DNA of 64,000 nucleotides from an uncultured Methylocystaceae bacterium (GTDB lineage: Bacteria > Pseudomonadota > Alphaproteobacteria > Rhizobiales > Beijerinckiaceae), in NCBI GenBank assembly GCA_903870245.1, contig CAIQCB010000052.1, positions 186,001 through 250,000 of the forward strand. Direction: 5' to 3'. Position 1 is the stretch's first letter, and each line of letters starts with the position of its first letter. Below are positions 55,988 through 64,000 of this stretch, piece after piece. The notes beneath the pieces are model-generated. The model made no database searches. It saw nothing but the letters and a program-made list of their open reading frames with translations, and was not told the DNA's origin. Both the position numbers and the translations under genes were made by a program.

Positions 55988-57079
55988 GTGTCCTGTCCTG
56001 CGGCCGAACTGAGCCCCGTCGCTTTTGGATCGCTGACAGGATTTGACGCCGACGACCTTGATGAAGCCTTCGCCGTCTTTCGACGGTCGGCGGAGAGATT
56101 GATCGCCGGCCTTCCTGCGCAAAGGCCTGCTTGCCCGCCTTCTGCCGGACTGATCCGCGCCGCCAGAGCGGCAATGACCTGGCAGATGACGGGCGGCAGT
56201 TTTTTTCGTCATTGGTTCAGGCCATTCCGGATTTCGAAACCCGGCTTTGTCACAGCTTACTACGAACCGGTATTCGATGCCCGGTTGACACGGCAACCAG
56301 GATTCGAAACCCCGGCGCTGGCCCGGCCGGCGGATCTGGCGACGCTTAACGACAGGCCGTTGATCTTGCCGTCTGGCGAACGCCTGACCGCCGCGCGCCG
56401 CGCCGCCGATGGCGCGCTCAGCCCTTATCCGGACCGGCGCGCCATCGAAAACGAAGGCGCGGCGACCGGCGCCAAACCCATCGCCTATTTACGTGATCCG
56501 CTCGACGCTTTCCTGCTTCAGGTGCAGGGATCGGGGCGTCTGCGTTTGGCGGATGGCGCAACCTTGGCGCTTACCTATGACGGCCGAAATGGCTGGCCCT
56601 ACACGTCGATCGGCAGGCTGTTGATCGAACGCGGCCATGCGATGGCCGGGGAAATGACGCTCGACTGTCTCAAAGCGACGCTGAACCAGCTGGGTTTGGA
56701 AAATAATGCGCCGGGACGACAGCTGATGCAGGAGAATCGTTCATATGTTTTTTTCAAAATTGATGATTCGCCCGAGCGTTTGTTCGGCCCGATCGGCGGC
56801 GCCGGATGCCCTCTAACGCCATTGCGCTCCATCGCTATTGATCGCGGCCTGTGGTGTTATGGTCTCCCCTTCTGGATCTCTGCGCGCGTTCCATGGAAGA
56901 AGGAATCCGAAACGCGACTGGAGCGCATGATGATCGGACAGGACACGGGATCGGCGATCGTCGGGCCGGCGCGGGCCGATCTCTTTTTTGGCGCGGGCGA
57001 AATGGCCGGTCATCTGGCTGGCCGGGTGCGTCATGCGGCTGAAATGACCGTATTTTTGCCGGTGGATGATGCGTCATGA
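55988..57079 (+). CDS. mltA: Membrane-bound lytic murein transglycosylase A (MltA)
   Basis: Cleaves peptidoglycan glycan strands, releasing anhydromuropeptides. GFVTAYYEPVFDARL, GSGRLRLADGATLALTYDGRNGWPYTSIG, and DTGSAIVGPARADLFFGAG with the catalytic Asp region. The likely start is GTG 55988, five bases after the Tim44 stop, giving 363 residues; the track ATG 55925 overlaps Tim44 by 59 bases. Neither start gives a signal peptide or lipobox, odd for a periplasmic enzyme. Stop overlaps smr (ATGA). Confidence 0.9.
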   Translation: MSCPAAELSPVAFGSLTGFDADDLDEAFAVFRRSAERLIAGLPAQRPACPPSAGLIRAARAAMTWQMTGGSFFRHWFRPFRISKPGFVTAYYEPVFDARLTRQPGFETPALARPADLATLNDRPLILPSGERLTAARRAADGALSPYPDRRAIENEGAATGAKPIAYLRDPLDAFLLQVQGSGRLRLADGATLALTYDGRNGWPYTSIGRLLIERGHAMAGEMTLDCLKATLNQLGLENNAPGRQLMQENRSYVFFKIDDSPERLFGPIGGAGCPLTPLRSIAIDRGLWCYGLPFWISARVPWKKESETRLERMMIGQDTGSAIVGPARADLFFGAGEMAGHLAGRVRHAAEMTVFLPVDDAS

Positions 57080-57651
57080 GCAACGGCGCGCGTCGTCCCC
57101 CGCGTCGGTTGACGCCGGGCGAAATTGAACTCTGGGGCGTTGTCACGGCGGATGTGCGTCCCATTGGTCCTATGCGTTTTCGGCCTGTAGCCGAACCTGT
57201 GACGCCGGCGCCCGAAACTTCTTCTCCCTCTCATCATGAGGTCGTCGAACGGCGACACGACCCCGCGCCGCTCCGATCGTCCTCGCCGGCTCCTGTCCCT
57301 GCGCCCCGCATCAGCGATCTCGATTACCGGACGCGGGCGAAAATCAAGCGTGGCCGGCTCGACGTCGACGCCAAACTTGATCTCCACGGCATGCGTCAGG
57401 ATGAGGCGCAACGCGCGCTATACGCTTTCCTGAGACGCTCGCAGGCGTCCGGCGCGAAAGTGGCCATCGTCGTCACCGGCAAGGGGCTTTCAAGGGAAGA
57501 TGGCGGCGTGTTGCGCCGGCAGGTCCCGATGTGGCTGCAGGCGCCGGCGCTGCGCGACGTCGTCGTTTCGTTCGGAGAGGCGGCGCGCCGCCACGGCGGC
57601 GAAGGCGCGCTTTATGTCCGCATCAGACGCGCCGATCGCGCGCGGGGATAG
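57076..57651 (+). CDS. Smr/MutS2-domain protein
   Basis: Small MutS-related (Smr) domain in residues about 95-190: LDLHGMRQDEAQRALYAFLRRSQASG, then VAIVVTGKG and the GEAARRHGGEGALYVRIRR end. Such domains are DNA or RNA endonucleases. The N-terminal about 80 residues are Pro-rich. 191 residues; overlaps mltA by four bases, an order common in Hyphomicrobiales. Confidence 0.93.
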   Translation: MSNGARRPPRRLTPGEIELWGVVTADVRPIGPMRFRPVAEPVTPAPETSSPSHHEVVERRHDPAPLRSSSPAPVPAPRISDLDYRTRAKIKRGRLDVDAKLDLHGMRQDEAQRALYAFLRRSQASGAKVAIVVTGKGLSREDGGVLRRQVPMWLQAPALRDVVVSFGEAARRHGGEGALYVRIRRADRARG

Positions 57652-57730
57652 GAAATCGCCGATTCATTTCCCTGTTCGATCGATACAGCAAAAGGGAAAG
57701 CTTCTTATTTTGTCGCGCTCTTTTCGACGT

Positions 57731-57758
57731 CCCGTTTTCCGGATCGCTGGAAAACGGG
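57731..57758. terminator. Hairpin between convergent smr and hemY
   Basis: Perfect 10-base stem CCCGTTTTCC / GGAAAACGGG with an 8-base loop, abutting the hemY stop codon on the minus strand and 80 bases after smr. No T-run on either side, so possibly a transcript-end stabiliser. Confidence 0.5.
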
Positions 57759-59138
57759 TCAGGGTGTCGGACCAGCAATTTCCAACGTTTCGCCCGGAAT
57801 GGCCCTGACGGTTGAGGCAAGGGCGGGCTGCGACTCTTCCGCCACAAGCGGCGTCGAATCCGGCGGGGCCTTCCATTCGAAAGCGTCAAGGCGTCCGGTC
57901 GCAGGCGAGATCGGCAGCCAGTGTTTCGAGGCGACGTTATCGGCGAGCCAGACCGGATCGCGCGGCGCGCGGCTCGCGCGCGCCAGCCATTCGCGAACCG
58001 GTCCGCTGGCGCCGTTTTCCCCTTCCTCGATTTCGGCCATCAGCAGACAGGCCAGGGCGGTCGGATTTTGGCCGCTCGCCGTCATCGGCGCCAATGCGTC
58101 GCGCGCTTTGACGAAATCGCGCGCCGAGAGCGCCGCCTGCGCCAGCAGTAACCGGCTTTCCGGCGCGTTGGGGGCGAGGCGCGCGAGCTTTTCGACGCGG
58201 GCGAGACGCCCGCTGTTGGATTCGCCCGACAAGGCGTCGAGATAAAGCGCGCCGAGTTCGGGGTGTGGATGTTTCCCCCAGATCGATTCGATGAGCTTGA
58301 GAGCCTGCTTGACGTCGTTGTGGCGAATGAGCGCCCGTGTCGCCACCGCCGCCGCCGGGGGAAAGCCGGGACGGCGTTTCAACGCCTGACGCGCCAAATG
58401 CAAGGCGTCGTGCGGGTGATCGCGCTCTTTCTCCATAGCCAGAGCGGTTTCGATCACGGCCCGGTGCTTCTGAGCGGTTTCAAGATCGATCGCCTTCGCC
58501 AGCAGGCTAGCCTCGACCGACTCCCGCGCCTTTTCCCAGTCGCCCTGGACGGCGTGATGTTCGAGGATCGCTGCCCCGGCCCATGGCACTGGCGCCAGAT
58601 CGTGGGCGGTTTTTGCGAAATGGTGCGCCGCCTCCGGATCGCTTCGCCGCTTCGCCTCAATATGCAGGCCGCGCAGGCCCAGAAGCTTCGTGTCCGGTTG
58701 CAGCGTCATCTTGTGAAAGGCTTTGGCGGCTGCAAGCTGGTCGCCGCCGAGCTGCGCCGCCTGCGCGGTCAGCATGTGCGTCAACGGTTCTTCCGGAACG
58801 AGTTTTTGCGCAAGTTTGGCGGCTTTCCTGGCTTTCGCGAGATCGCCCGAACCCACCGCGACGAGACCCTGCGAGAGAACGTCGAGTCCGCGCGCGCGGC
58901 GGCGTTCGCGACTGTCGCCGATCACTCGACCAGGCAGACGCCAGACTGCGACGATGATGGCCCAAAGGACAATAATCGTCGCGACGGTGAGCAATAGACC
59001 GGCGATCGCCACCGGCAGCGAAGCCTCCATATGCCAGCGGCCGAATTCCAGCGTAATTCCGCCGGGCTGCTGGATCAGCCATTCGAGTCCGAAGGCGGCG
59101 ATAGCTAGTCCGAGGATAAAGATCAGGAGAAACCACAT
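57759..59138 (-). CDS. hemY: HemY-like TPR membrane protein
   Basis: Two N-terminal helices (WFLLIFILGLAIAAFGLEWLI, SLPVAIAGLLLTVATIIVLWAII) with QQPGGITLEFG between them, the HemY_N pattern, followed by TPR repeats across residues 90-400. Linked to heme biosynthesis by gene position in many proteobacteria, but not an enzyme of the Bacillus HemY type. 459 residues. Pairs with the mitofilin-like gene upstream (28-base gap). Confidence 0.93.
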   Translation of the reverse strand: MWFLLIFILGLAIAAFGLEWLIQQPGGITLEFGRWHMEASLPVAIAGLLLTVATIIVLWAIIVAVWRLPGRVIGDSRERRRARGLDVLSQGLVAVGSGDLAKARKAAKLAQKLVPEEPLTHMLTAQAAQLGGDQLAAAKAFHKMTLQPDTKLLGLRGLHIEAKRRSDPEAAHHFAKTAHDLAPVPWAGAAILEHHAVQGDWEKARESVEASLLAKAIDLETAQKHRAVIETALAMEKERDHPHDALHLARQALKRRPGFPPAAAVATRALIRHNDVKQALKLIESIWGKHPHPELGALYLDALSGESNSGRLARVEKLARLAPNAPESRLLLAQAALSARDFVKARDALAPMTASGQNPTALACLLMAEIEEGENGASGPVREWLARASRAPRDPVWLADNVASKHWLPISPATGRLDAFEWKAPPDSTPLVAEESQPALASTVRAIPGETLEIAGPTP

Positions 59139-59166
59139 GGTTGATCGCTTTCGCTAGATCGCGCGA

Positions 59167-60525
59167 TTATTTCTTCACGCCGCCGAGTCCGGCGATGGCG
59201 CCGTGCAGCAAATCGTCCGCCGCCCGGGCGATGGCGAGGCGCTTGTCGAGCGCCTGGGCGAACTCGCCAGCCAGCGAACGCGCCCATTCCGGCAAGGATG
59301 CGAAAGCAGCGGCCGCAGCGACGAAATTGTCATGCGTCAGCGCCGAGTCGATTTTCGCGAGCGCGCCGTCGAGCGTTTCCGGTTGCTCGGTCCCGGTGGG
59401 ACGCACGCGCACCAGTTTGCTCGCGCCATGAATGAGATGCGACGCCAGATCCTGCTCTCCGGTCGGCTCCTCGGCGCGGATTTTTTTTGCCAGGGGTTTG
59501 AAAATTTCATGCAGCCGCGCGCCGGTCGGCGCGCCGGTTTCCGCCATTGTGGTCAAAACGCCCAACACCACCGGATCGGCTCCCGTGCGGGTCAGCGCGG
59601 CGATTTCGTCGGCGTAGGGGCGGCCGGCTTCGAGCTCTTTCTGAAGGGCGAAGGCGATCACCACCGTCGCCGCCTCGCTGGAGGCGCCGCCCGCAACCGG
59701 CGCCGCCCGCGTCTCGTTTTTGGGCTGATCCAGTTTTTCGCGCAGGCTTCTCACCTCTTCGCTCAACGCTTCGATCCGTCCCTCGAGAGCGTAGACCAGA
59801 TCCGTCGCCGTAAGCTCATCTTTCGCCGGCGAGACAGTCTTGACCTCCCCCGCCGCTGACGGCGCCGCGCTGTCGACGGCTTTGGGAGCCTCGATAACTT
59901 TTGATGTCTCGCTCGCGGCGCCCGGCAGAGTTTGCCCGACCGTTTCTCGCGCCACAGGTTGCGTTGCCCCCGCCGGCTTTTCCGGCTCTGACCCTATTGG
60001 TTGTTCGGCGGTTTTTTGGGGTTCCGGGTTTTCCGCTCTTTCGACCGGCGCTGACGTCGGTGGATTTTCGTTCGCCGGCGCCGGTTCTGCGACAGGCCTG
60101 TCCGTCGTCGTCGCTGGTTCCGCAGATGCGGCGGCGGCGGCGGGTTGTGAAGTTTCGTTCGCCGCCAAAGGGGTCGGCGTCTCGATTTTCTTTCCGTCCA
60201 ATAATGCGGCGAGGCGTTTCGGCGCCGTGTCGATGAGGTTTTGCGCCTCACCGAGTTCGCTTTCGATGTACTCTGCAGCGACTTTGACCCGTTCGTCCTT
60301 GTCGCGGAAAATCAAGGCGGCGTAGCCGGCGGCGCCGACAGCCGCCAGGAGAAGAACCAGCGCGGTGAAAAGTTTACCCAGCAGACCGCTTCGTCGACGG
60401 TTCGGGTTTGCGCTATCCGCATCGGCGGCGGCGGGGGTCGCCCCGCTCTTCCGCCCGGCGGCGGACCCGCTTGGTTTTTGAGTCGGTTGTTCCGGGTTCT
60501 TGTCGTCCTTAACCGGCTCGACCAT
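59167..60525 (-). CDS. Mic60/mitofilin homologue (COG4223 type)
   Basis: Alphaproteobacterial counterpart of mitochondrial Mic60, which shapes cristae and, in bacteria, intracytoplasmic membranes. A Pro/Ala-rich cytosolic start, one helix (LFTALVLLLAAVGAAGYAALIF), long Ala/Pro/Glu spacer, a coiled coil (LVYALEGRIEALSEEVRSLREKLDQ) and C-terminal mitofilin-like domain (ALQKELEAGRPYADEIAALTR to LLHGAIAGLGGVKK). 452 residues. Next to hemY as in related genomes, though hemC and hemD, often upstream, are absent here. Confidence 0.88.
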   Translation of the reverse strand: MVEPVKDDKNPEQPTQKPSGSAAGRKSGATPAAADADSANPNRRRSGLLGKLFTALVLLLAAVGAAGYAALIFRDKDERVKVAAEYIESELGEAQNLIDTAPKRLAALLDGKKIETPTPLAANETSQPAAAAASAEPATTTDRPVAEPAPANENPPTSAPVERAENPEPQKTAEQPIGSEPEKPAGATQPVARETVGQTLPGAASETSKVIEAPKAVDSAAPSAAGEVKTVSPAKDELTATDLVYALEGRIEALSEEVRSLREKLDQPKNETRAAPVAGGASSEAATVVIAFALQKELEAGRPYADEIAALTRTGADPVVLGVLTTMAETGAPTGARLHEIFKPLAKKIRAEEPTGEQDLASHLIHGASKLVRVRPTGTEQPETLDGALAKIDSALTHDNFVAAAAAFASLPEWARSLAGEFAQALDKRLAIARAADDLLHGAIAGLGGVKK

Positions 60526-60573
60526 TGCGTTTCCCCATCCTGTCCGTCGAGTATGTCCGCGAAGTCTCGTTTA

Positions 60574-61443
60574 TTAACTGGCCGCCCGGGTCAAGGCCAG
60601 CGTGCGCCGGGCGATATCGAGATGCAGCCGTTCGACCATCTGGCCGTCGATCTGGACAACCCCCTTGTCGGCGTTTTCCGGCAGGTCGAAGATGGCGATG
60701 ATCCGGCGTGCGAAGTCCACCTCCTCGGGGCTCGGCGCGAAGATCGCGTTAACCGGGCCGATCTGGTTGGGATGGATCAGCATTTTGCCGTCGAAGCCCA
60801 AGTCCCGGCCCTGTTGCGCCTCCCGCCGTAATCCTTCCTCATCATTGAAATCATTATAAATGCCATCGATGATCTCAATGCCGTGGACGCGCGCGGCCAG
60901 GACGCCGGCCGAAAGCCAGGAGACCAGCGCTGGCCGGCCGGGGGTCAAACGGGCGCGCGTCGATTTGGCGATGTCGTTGGGACCGAGCACCAGCGCCTCC
61001 AGACGCGCGGCGGAGTCGTCGGCGGCGCTGGCGATTTTTTCGATGTCGAAAATCGCCCGGGGCGTTTCGATCATTGCCCATATCCGGGTTTTGGGCGGCG
61101 CGCCGGCGGCGACAATATCCGCTGCGGCCTTGAGAATATCGTCGCGCGAATTGACTTTTGGAATGACGATGGCGTCGGGGCCCGTCGGCGCGATGGCGGC
61201 GACGTCGGGCTTGTACCATTCCGAGCCGCGGGCGTTGACGCGCACGACGATCTGCCGCGCCCCATAGCCGCCGCCCGTCACCGCGTCGGCGACCTGCTGG
61301 CGCGCCGTGGCCTTGGCGGTTTCGGCGACGCCATCTTCGAGCTCGAACATCAGAACGTCGGCGGCGAGCGTTTTACCCTTTTCCAGCGCCCGGGCGTTTG
61401 ATCCCGGCATGGCCAGAACGCTGCGCTTGAGTTTTGAAATCAT
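60574..61443 (-). CDS. CitE-like HpcH/HpaI-family CoA ester lyase
   Basis: TIM-barrel lyase family of malyl-CoA, citramalyl-CoA and citryl lyases. LKRSVLAMPGSNARALEKG start, FELEDGVAETAK (metal-binding Glu-Asp), VRVNARGSEWYKPD, PKVNSRDD, MIETPRAIFDIEKI, and LGPNDIAKS. 289 residues, the CitE-like length rather than the about 320 of serine-cycle malyl-CoA lyase. Could act on malyl-CoA or citramalyl-CoA; not decidable here. The upstream 160-base gap holds a degenerate repeat. Confidence 0.88.
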   Translation of the reverse strand: MISKLKRSVLAMPGSNARALEKGKTLAADVLMFELEDGVAETAKATARQQVADAVTGGGYGARQIVVRVNARGSEWYKPDVAAIAPTGPDAIVIPKVNSRDDILKAAADIVAAGAPPKTRIWAMIETPRAIFDIEKIASAADDSAARLEALVLGPNDIAKSTRARLTPGRPALVSWLSAGVLAARVHGIEIIDGIYNDFNDEEGLRREAQQGRDLGFDGKMLIHPNQIGPVNAIFAPSPEEVDFARRIIAIFDLPENADKGVVQIDGQMVERLHLDIARRTLALTRAAS

Positions 61444-61542
61444 CCCTAAGCTCCAAAAACCCGGCAGGGGGCGCCGCCGCCCCTGACCGGGACATCGCCG
61501 GGCTGTAAGCGCGAGTGAAGGCTCGGCATGCCTTCGCCGCTC

Positions 61543-61595
61543 TTGCCGGGGATGTTGCCGGGGCGTTTGACCGGACGATTGCCCGGACTCTTGCC
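61543..61595 (+). repeat. Degenerate 12-base tandem repeat
   Basis: TTGCCGGGGATG, TTGCCGGGGCGT, TTGACCGGACGA and TTGCCCGGACTC follow one another, then a partial TTGCC. Intergenic, between the divergent CitE-like and carbonic anhydrase genes. Confidence 0.75.
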
Positions 61596-61668
61596 TTAAA
61601 AGTTGGTCTACACAATAAGAGGAGACGCCGCCAACATTTTGGGCGGGTTAGAAACGCCGGGTTCATTG

Positions 61669-62379
61669 ATGATCGCGACAGACGAAGACGCGCCCGAACC
61701 GCCCGTTCACCTCGTCGAGGGCTATGAGATTTTCCTTTCCGGCCGGTTCCGCGCCGAACAGAACCGAATGAAGAAACTCGCCGAAAAGGGTCAGAAACCC
61801 AACACGATGATCATCGGGTGTTGCGATTCGCGCGTGGCCCCCGAGGCGATTTTCGACGCCCGCCCTGGCGAACTCTTTGTTTTGCGCAATGTCGCGGCGC
61901 TGGTTCCCCCCTATGAGCCCGACGATCATCATCATGGCTCGTCGGCGGCGCTGGAATATGCGGTAATGGCGCTCAAGGTCGAGCATATCGTCGTTCTGGG
62001 CCATGGCTTGTGCGGGGGCGTGCGCGCCTATGCGGAAAGCGTCGCCAATCCCGACACGCCGCGTCTGTCCCATGGCGATTTCATTGGCGACTGGATCCGC
62101 CTGCTGGCGCCTGCCGCCGGGCGCCTCGGCGTTCCGCCCGATCCTGACGATCCCAACTATGTCGAGCGGCTTGAATTTGAGTCGATCAACCAGACCCTGA
62201 AAAACCTGCGCACCTTTCCGATGATCCAGGTGCTTGAACACCATGGCCATCTCAAATTGCATGGGGCGCTGTTCCGGATTTCCGACGGACGATTGTTCTG
62301 GCTCAACGAGAAGACCGGCGCCTATCGTCCTGTCGCCCAGAGCGCCTACGCTGCAGCGCTGATGGAGGCGGAGGGTTGA
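61669..62379 (+). CDS. Beta-class carbonic anhydrase
   Basis: Zn enzyme that interconverts CO2 and bicarbonate. Zn ligands in IGCCDSRVAPEAIF (Cys and Asp/Arg dyad) and LGHGLCGGVRAY (His-x2-Cys). NVAALVPPYEPDDHHHGSSAALEYAV and FPMIQVLEHHGHLKLHGA complete the fold. ATG 61669 (MIATDEDAPEPP) is preferred to a TTG at 61603; 236 residues. The stop overlaps the next gene (TTGA). Confidence 0.95.
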   Translation: MIATDEDAPEPPVHLVEGYEIFLSGRFRAEQNRMKKLAEKGQKPNTMIIGCCDSRVAPEAIFDARPGELFVLRNVAALVPPYEPDDHHHGSSAALEYAVMALKVEHIVVLGHGLCGGVRAYAESVANPDTPRLSHGDFIGDWIRLLAPAAGRLGVPPDPDDPNYVERLEFESINQTLKNLRTFPMIQVLEHHGHLKLHGALFRISDGRLFWLNEKTGAYRPVAQSAYAAALMEAEG

Positions 62380-63284
62380 CCGGCGCGCCAGCGGCCTCGA
62401 CCCGGGATATTCCAGTCATCGCCGGACTTTCGGAAATCGCCGACCGCTACGACGCGATTTTATGCGACGTTTGGGGCGTGCTGATCGACGGTCGACGTCA
62501 TTTTCCCGATGCCGCAAACGCTTTGCGCCTGTTTCGCGCCAAAGGGGGGCGTGTCGCGCTGATCACCAATGCTTCGCGACCCGACGCCGAAGTTCGGCGC
62601 CAGCTCCTCGATCTGGGATTGCCAGAAGATTGTTTCGACGATCTCGTTTCGGCCGGAGAACTGACCCTGCGCGAGATCGTCGCTCGCGCCGGTCAGACCT
62701 GTCATCATCTGGGGCCGCCGCGCGATAACGGGCTTTTCGAAGAAGCCGGGCGAAGGCTTGGCGCGCCGGTTCGACGAGTCCCAGCGGACAGGGCGGATTA
62801 TGTCGTCTGCACCGGACTTATCGATGATCGGCAGGAGAAACCCGAGGATTACGATCCCCAATTGACGTTGATGGCGGCGCGCGGGCTGGACATGTTGTGC
62901 GCCAATCCTGACGTCGTCGTCGGCCATGGCGATGAAATTGTCTACTGCGCTGGAGCTCTGGCGGAACGCTATGCGCGCCTGGGAGGCCGTGTGTTGATGT
63001 ACGGCAAGCCGTATCCCCCGATTTTCGCCGCCGCCCGAGATCGGCTGGCGAAACTTTTCGGAGCCGCGCCGGACGCCGCCCGTATTCTCGCCATTGGCGA
63101 TGGCGCGCGTACGGACCTTGCCGGCGCCGGGCGGGCCGGTCTCGATTGTCTGTTCATTGTCGAGGGCGTTCACGCCGGCGAGCTTGCGGCAGCGGACGGG
63201 GGGATCGACGCCGGCGGACTCGCGCGTCTTTTCGACGTCGCCGGCGCCCGACCGGTCGCCGTTGCGCGACGACTTTTCTGGTAA
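62376..63284 (+). CDS. HAD-superfamily class IIA hydrolase (TIGR01459-like)
   Basis: Phosphatase of unknown substrate. HAD motif I CDVWGVLIDGRRHFPDA (with Trp-Gly after the Asp), motif II ALITNASRP, and motif III/IV GKPYPPIFAAAR with AIGDGARTDLAGA. 302 residues from TTG 62376, which overlaps the carbonic anhydrase stop and follows GGAGGCGGAGGG. In Hyphomicrobiales this family commonly precedes maoC and ribF, as here. Confidence 0.93.
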   Translation: MTGAPAASTRDIPVIAGLSEIADRYDAILCDVWGVLIDGRRHFPDAANALRLFRAKGGRVALITNASRPDAEVRRQLLDLGLPEDCFDDLVSAGELTLREIVARAGQTCHHLGPPRDNGLFEEAGRRLGAPVRRVPADRADYVVCTGLIDDRQEKPEDYDPQLTLMAARGLDMLCANPDVVVGHGDEIVYCAGALAERYARLGGRVLMYGKPYPPIFAAARDRLAKLFGAAPDAARILAIGDGARTDLAGAGRAGLDCLFIVEGVHAGELAAADGGIDAGGLARLFDVAGARPVAVARRLFW

Positions 63285-63357
63285 AGATGCTATAAGACCG
63301 CCGGTTGCGCGTTCGCCGGTCGGATGGCGCCGCCCCTCAAACACTGGTGATTTAACG

Positions 63358-63828
63358 ATGTCGACGCCGTTCAAAATCTATTATTTCGAAGATCTGAGCG
63401 TCGGCATGCGCGAAACGCTGATGAAGGCGGTGATGGATGACGACGTCATCGCCTTCGCCGACCTTTCCGGCGATCGCAATCCCATTCATCTCTCCGACCA
63501 TTTCGCTTCAAAAACCCGTTTTGGCGAACGCATCGTTCATGGCCTCTACACGGCGTCGCTGATCTCCACGATCATCGGCATGTATCTGCCCGGTCCCGGC
63601 GCGGTCTATTTGTCTCAAACCCTGAATTTTCGTGCGCCGGTGAAGATCGGCGACGTTATCACGGTCGTCGTCGAGGTCGTTGAACTCACCGAAAAAGGCC
63701 GACGGGCGAAATTGAAATGCGAATGTCTTGTCGACGGCAAGGTCGTTCTCGATGGCGAGGCGCTGGTCATGGTGCCAAGCCGGGAGCAGGCGTTGCGCTC
63801 GGCGGAGAAACCCGCTTCGGCCGGATAA
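63358..63828 (+). CDS. MaoC-like dehydratase
   Basis: Hot-dog fold enoyl-CoA hydratase-type protein. The hydratase motif reads ADLSGDRNPIHLSDHFASKTRFGERIVHG with catalytic Asp and His. 156 residues from ATG 63358; the 244-residue track ORF reads back through the preceding gene's 3' end. Role unknown; candidates are (R)-3-hydroxyacyl-CoA formation or detoxification. Confidence 0.93.
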   Translation: MSTPFKIYYFEDLSVGMRETLMKAVMDDDVIAFADLSGDRNPIHLSDHFASKTRFGERIVHGLYTASLISTIIGMYLPGPGAVYLSQTLNFRAPVKIGDVITVVVEVVELTEKGRRAKLKCECLVDGKVVLDGEALVMVPSREQALRSAEKPASAG

Positions 63829-63850
63829 AGCGACTCCCTTCGGAAAAGGC

Positions 63851-64000
63851 ATGTCCGAGTTCATCGTCGCGCGCGATCCCCTGACGCCCCCGGCCGGCCT
63901 GGTCGGCGCGGTGGCGGCGATTGGCAATTTCGATGGATTGCATCGCGGCCATCGCGGCGTCGTGGCGCGCGCGCAGTCTTTGGCCAAAAAAATTGGACGT
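63851..64000 (+). CDS. ribF: Riboflavin kinase / FMN adenylyltransferase RibF, 3' end missing
   Basis: Only the first 50 codons are present. MSEFIVARDPLTPPAGL is followed by AAIGNFDGLHRGHRGVVARA, the nucleotidyltransferase signature (GNFDGxHxGH) that makes FAD from FMN. ATG 63851 lies 22 bases after maoC, with GGAAAAGGC upstream. Too short for the ORF track; runs off the window end. Confidence 0.93.
   Translation, partial: MSEFIVARDPLTPPAGLVGAVAAIGNFDGLHRGHRGVVARAQSLAKKIGR

Noticed and set aside
61543-61595. CRISPR-like spacing of repeats
   Set aside because: Units are contiguous and degenerate with no spacers and no cas genes; the same holds for all arrays in the window.

Overview
The window is a densely coded, GC-rich chromosomal segment of an alphaproteobacterium, most likely a Hyphomicrobiales (Rhizobiales) member. 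The evidence is the PhyR/NepR/EcfG general stress locus, the order mic60-like/hemY, HAD-IIA/maoC/ribF and parB/parA/rsmG/mnmG/mnmE/rho/hemJ/hemE, the CcrM and CtrA style motifs, and frequent 4-base ATGA/GTGA gene overlaps. A Beijerinckiaceae or Methylocystaceae host is plausible, but nothing here fixes the genus. No tRNA, rRNA, CRISPR array, insertion sequence or prophage was recognised.

Layout: (1) 1-5.7 kb, the end of a heavy-metal RND efflux operon (inner-membrane pump cut by the window edge, plus outer-membrane factor), then three small secreted proteins, two of them Cys-rich paralogues. (2) 5.9-12.2 kb, acnA, a DHA2 drug exporter, recQ and a small TPR-like gene. (3) 12.3-17.4 kb, DUF1289, ffh, rpsP-rimM-trmD and fumC. 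(4) 17.5-19.9 kb, the general stress switch: nepR-ecfG divergent from phyR, with a near-perfect EcfG promoter between them and a KGG-repeat stress gene downstream. (5) 20-24.5 kb, leuD, lptB, rpoN, hpf and ptsN on the minus strand. (6) 24.7-35.3 kb, a membrane cNMP-binding protein coupled to acs, then fabD-fabG-acpP-fabF-mltG-yicC-gmk (fatty acid, cell wall and nucleotide genes). (7) 35.3-41.4 kb, rsmA-pdxA, grxD-bolA-purL and an OmpW porin with a FixK/FNR-like box.

(8) 41.5-54 kb is the chromosome partition and replication-origin neighbourhood. It holds parB-parA-rsmG-mnmG-mnmE with two perfect 16-base parS palindromes, a Rieske oxygenase coupled to mnmE, a decayed gene, rho, hemJ and hemE. 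A 440-base gene-free, partly AT-rich interval follows, carrying a full CtrA motif and several GANTC sites; I propose it as oriC. Diverging from it are maf-coaE-dnaQ. (9) 54-64 kb holds secB, fxsA, a Tim44-like gene, mltA, smr, hemY, a Mic60/mitofilin homologue, a CitE-like lyase, a beta-carbonic anhydrase, a HAD phosphatase, a MaoC dehydratase and the start of ribF.

The most unusual sequence-level theme is a set of short (12-15 base) tandem repeats. Some lie in-frame in protein termini (signal peptide of the efflux factor, NepR, the RsmA C-terminus) and others between genes. I did not find a clearly new multi-gene system. The best candidates for follow-up are the oriC interval, the paired Cys-rich secreted proteins, the Rieske/mnmE coupling and the repeat expansions.
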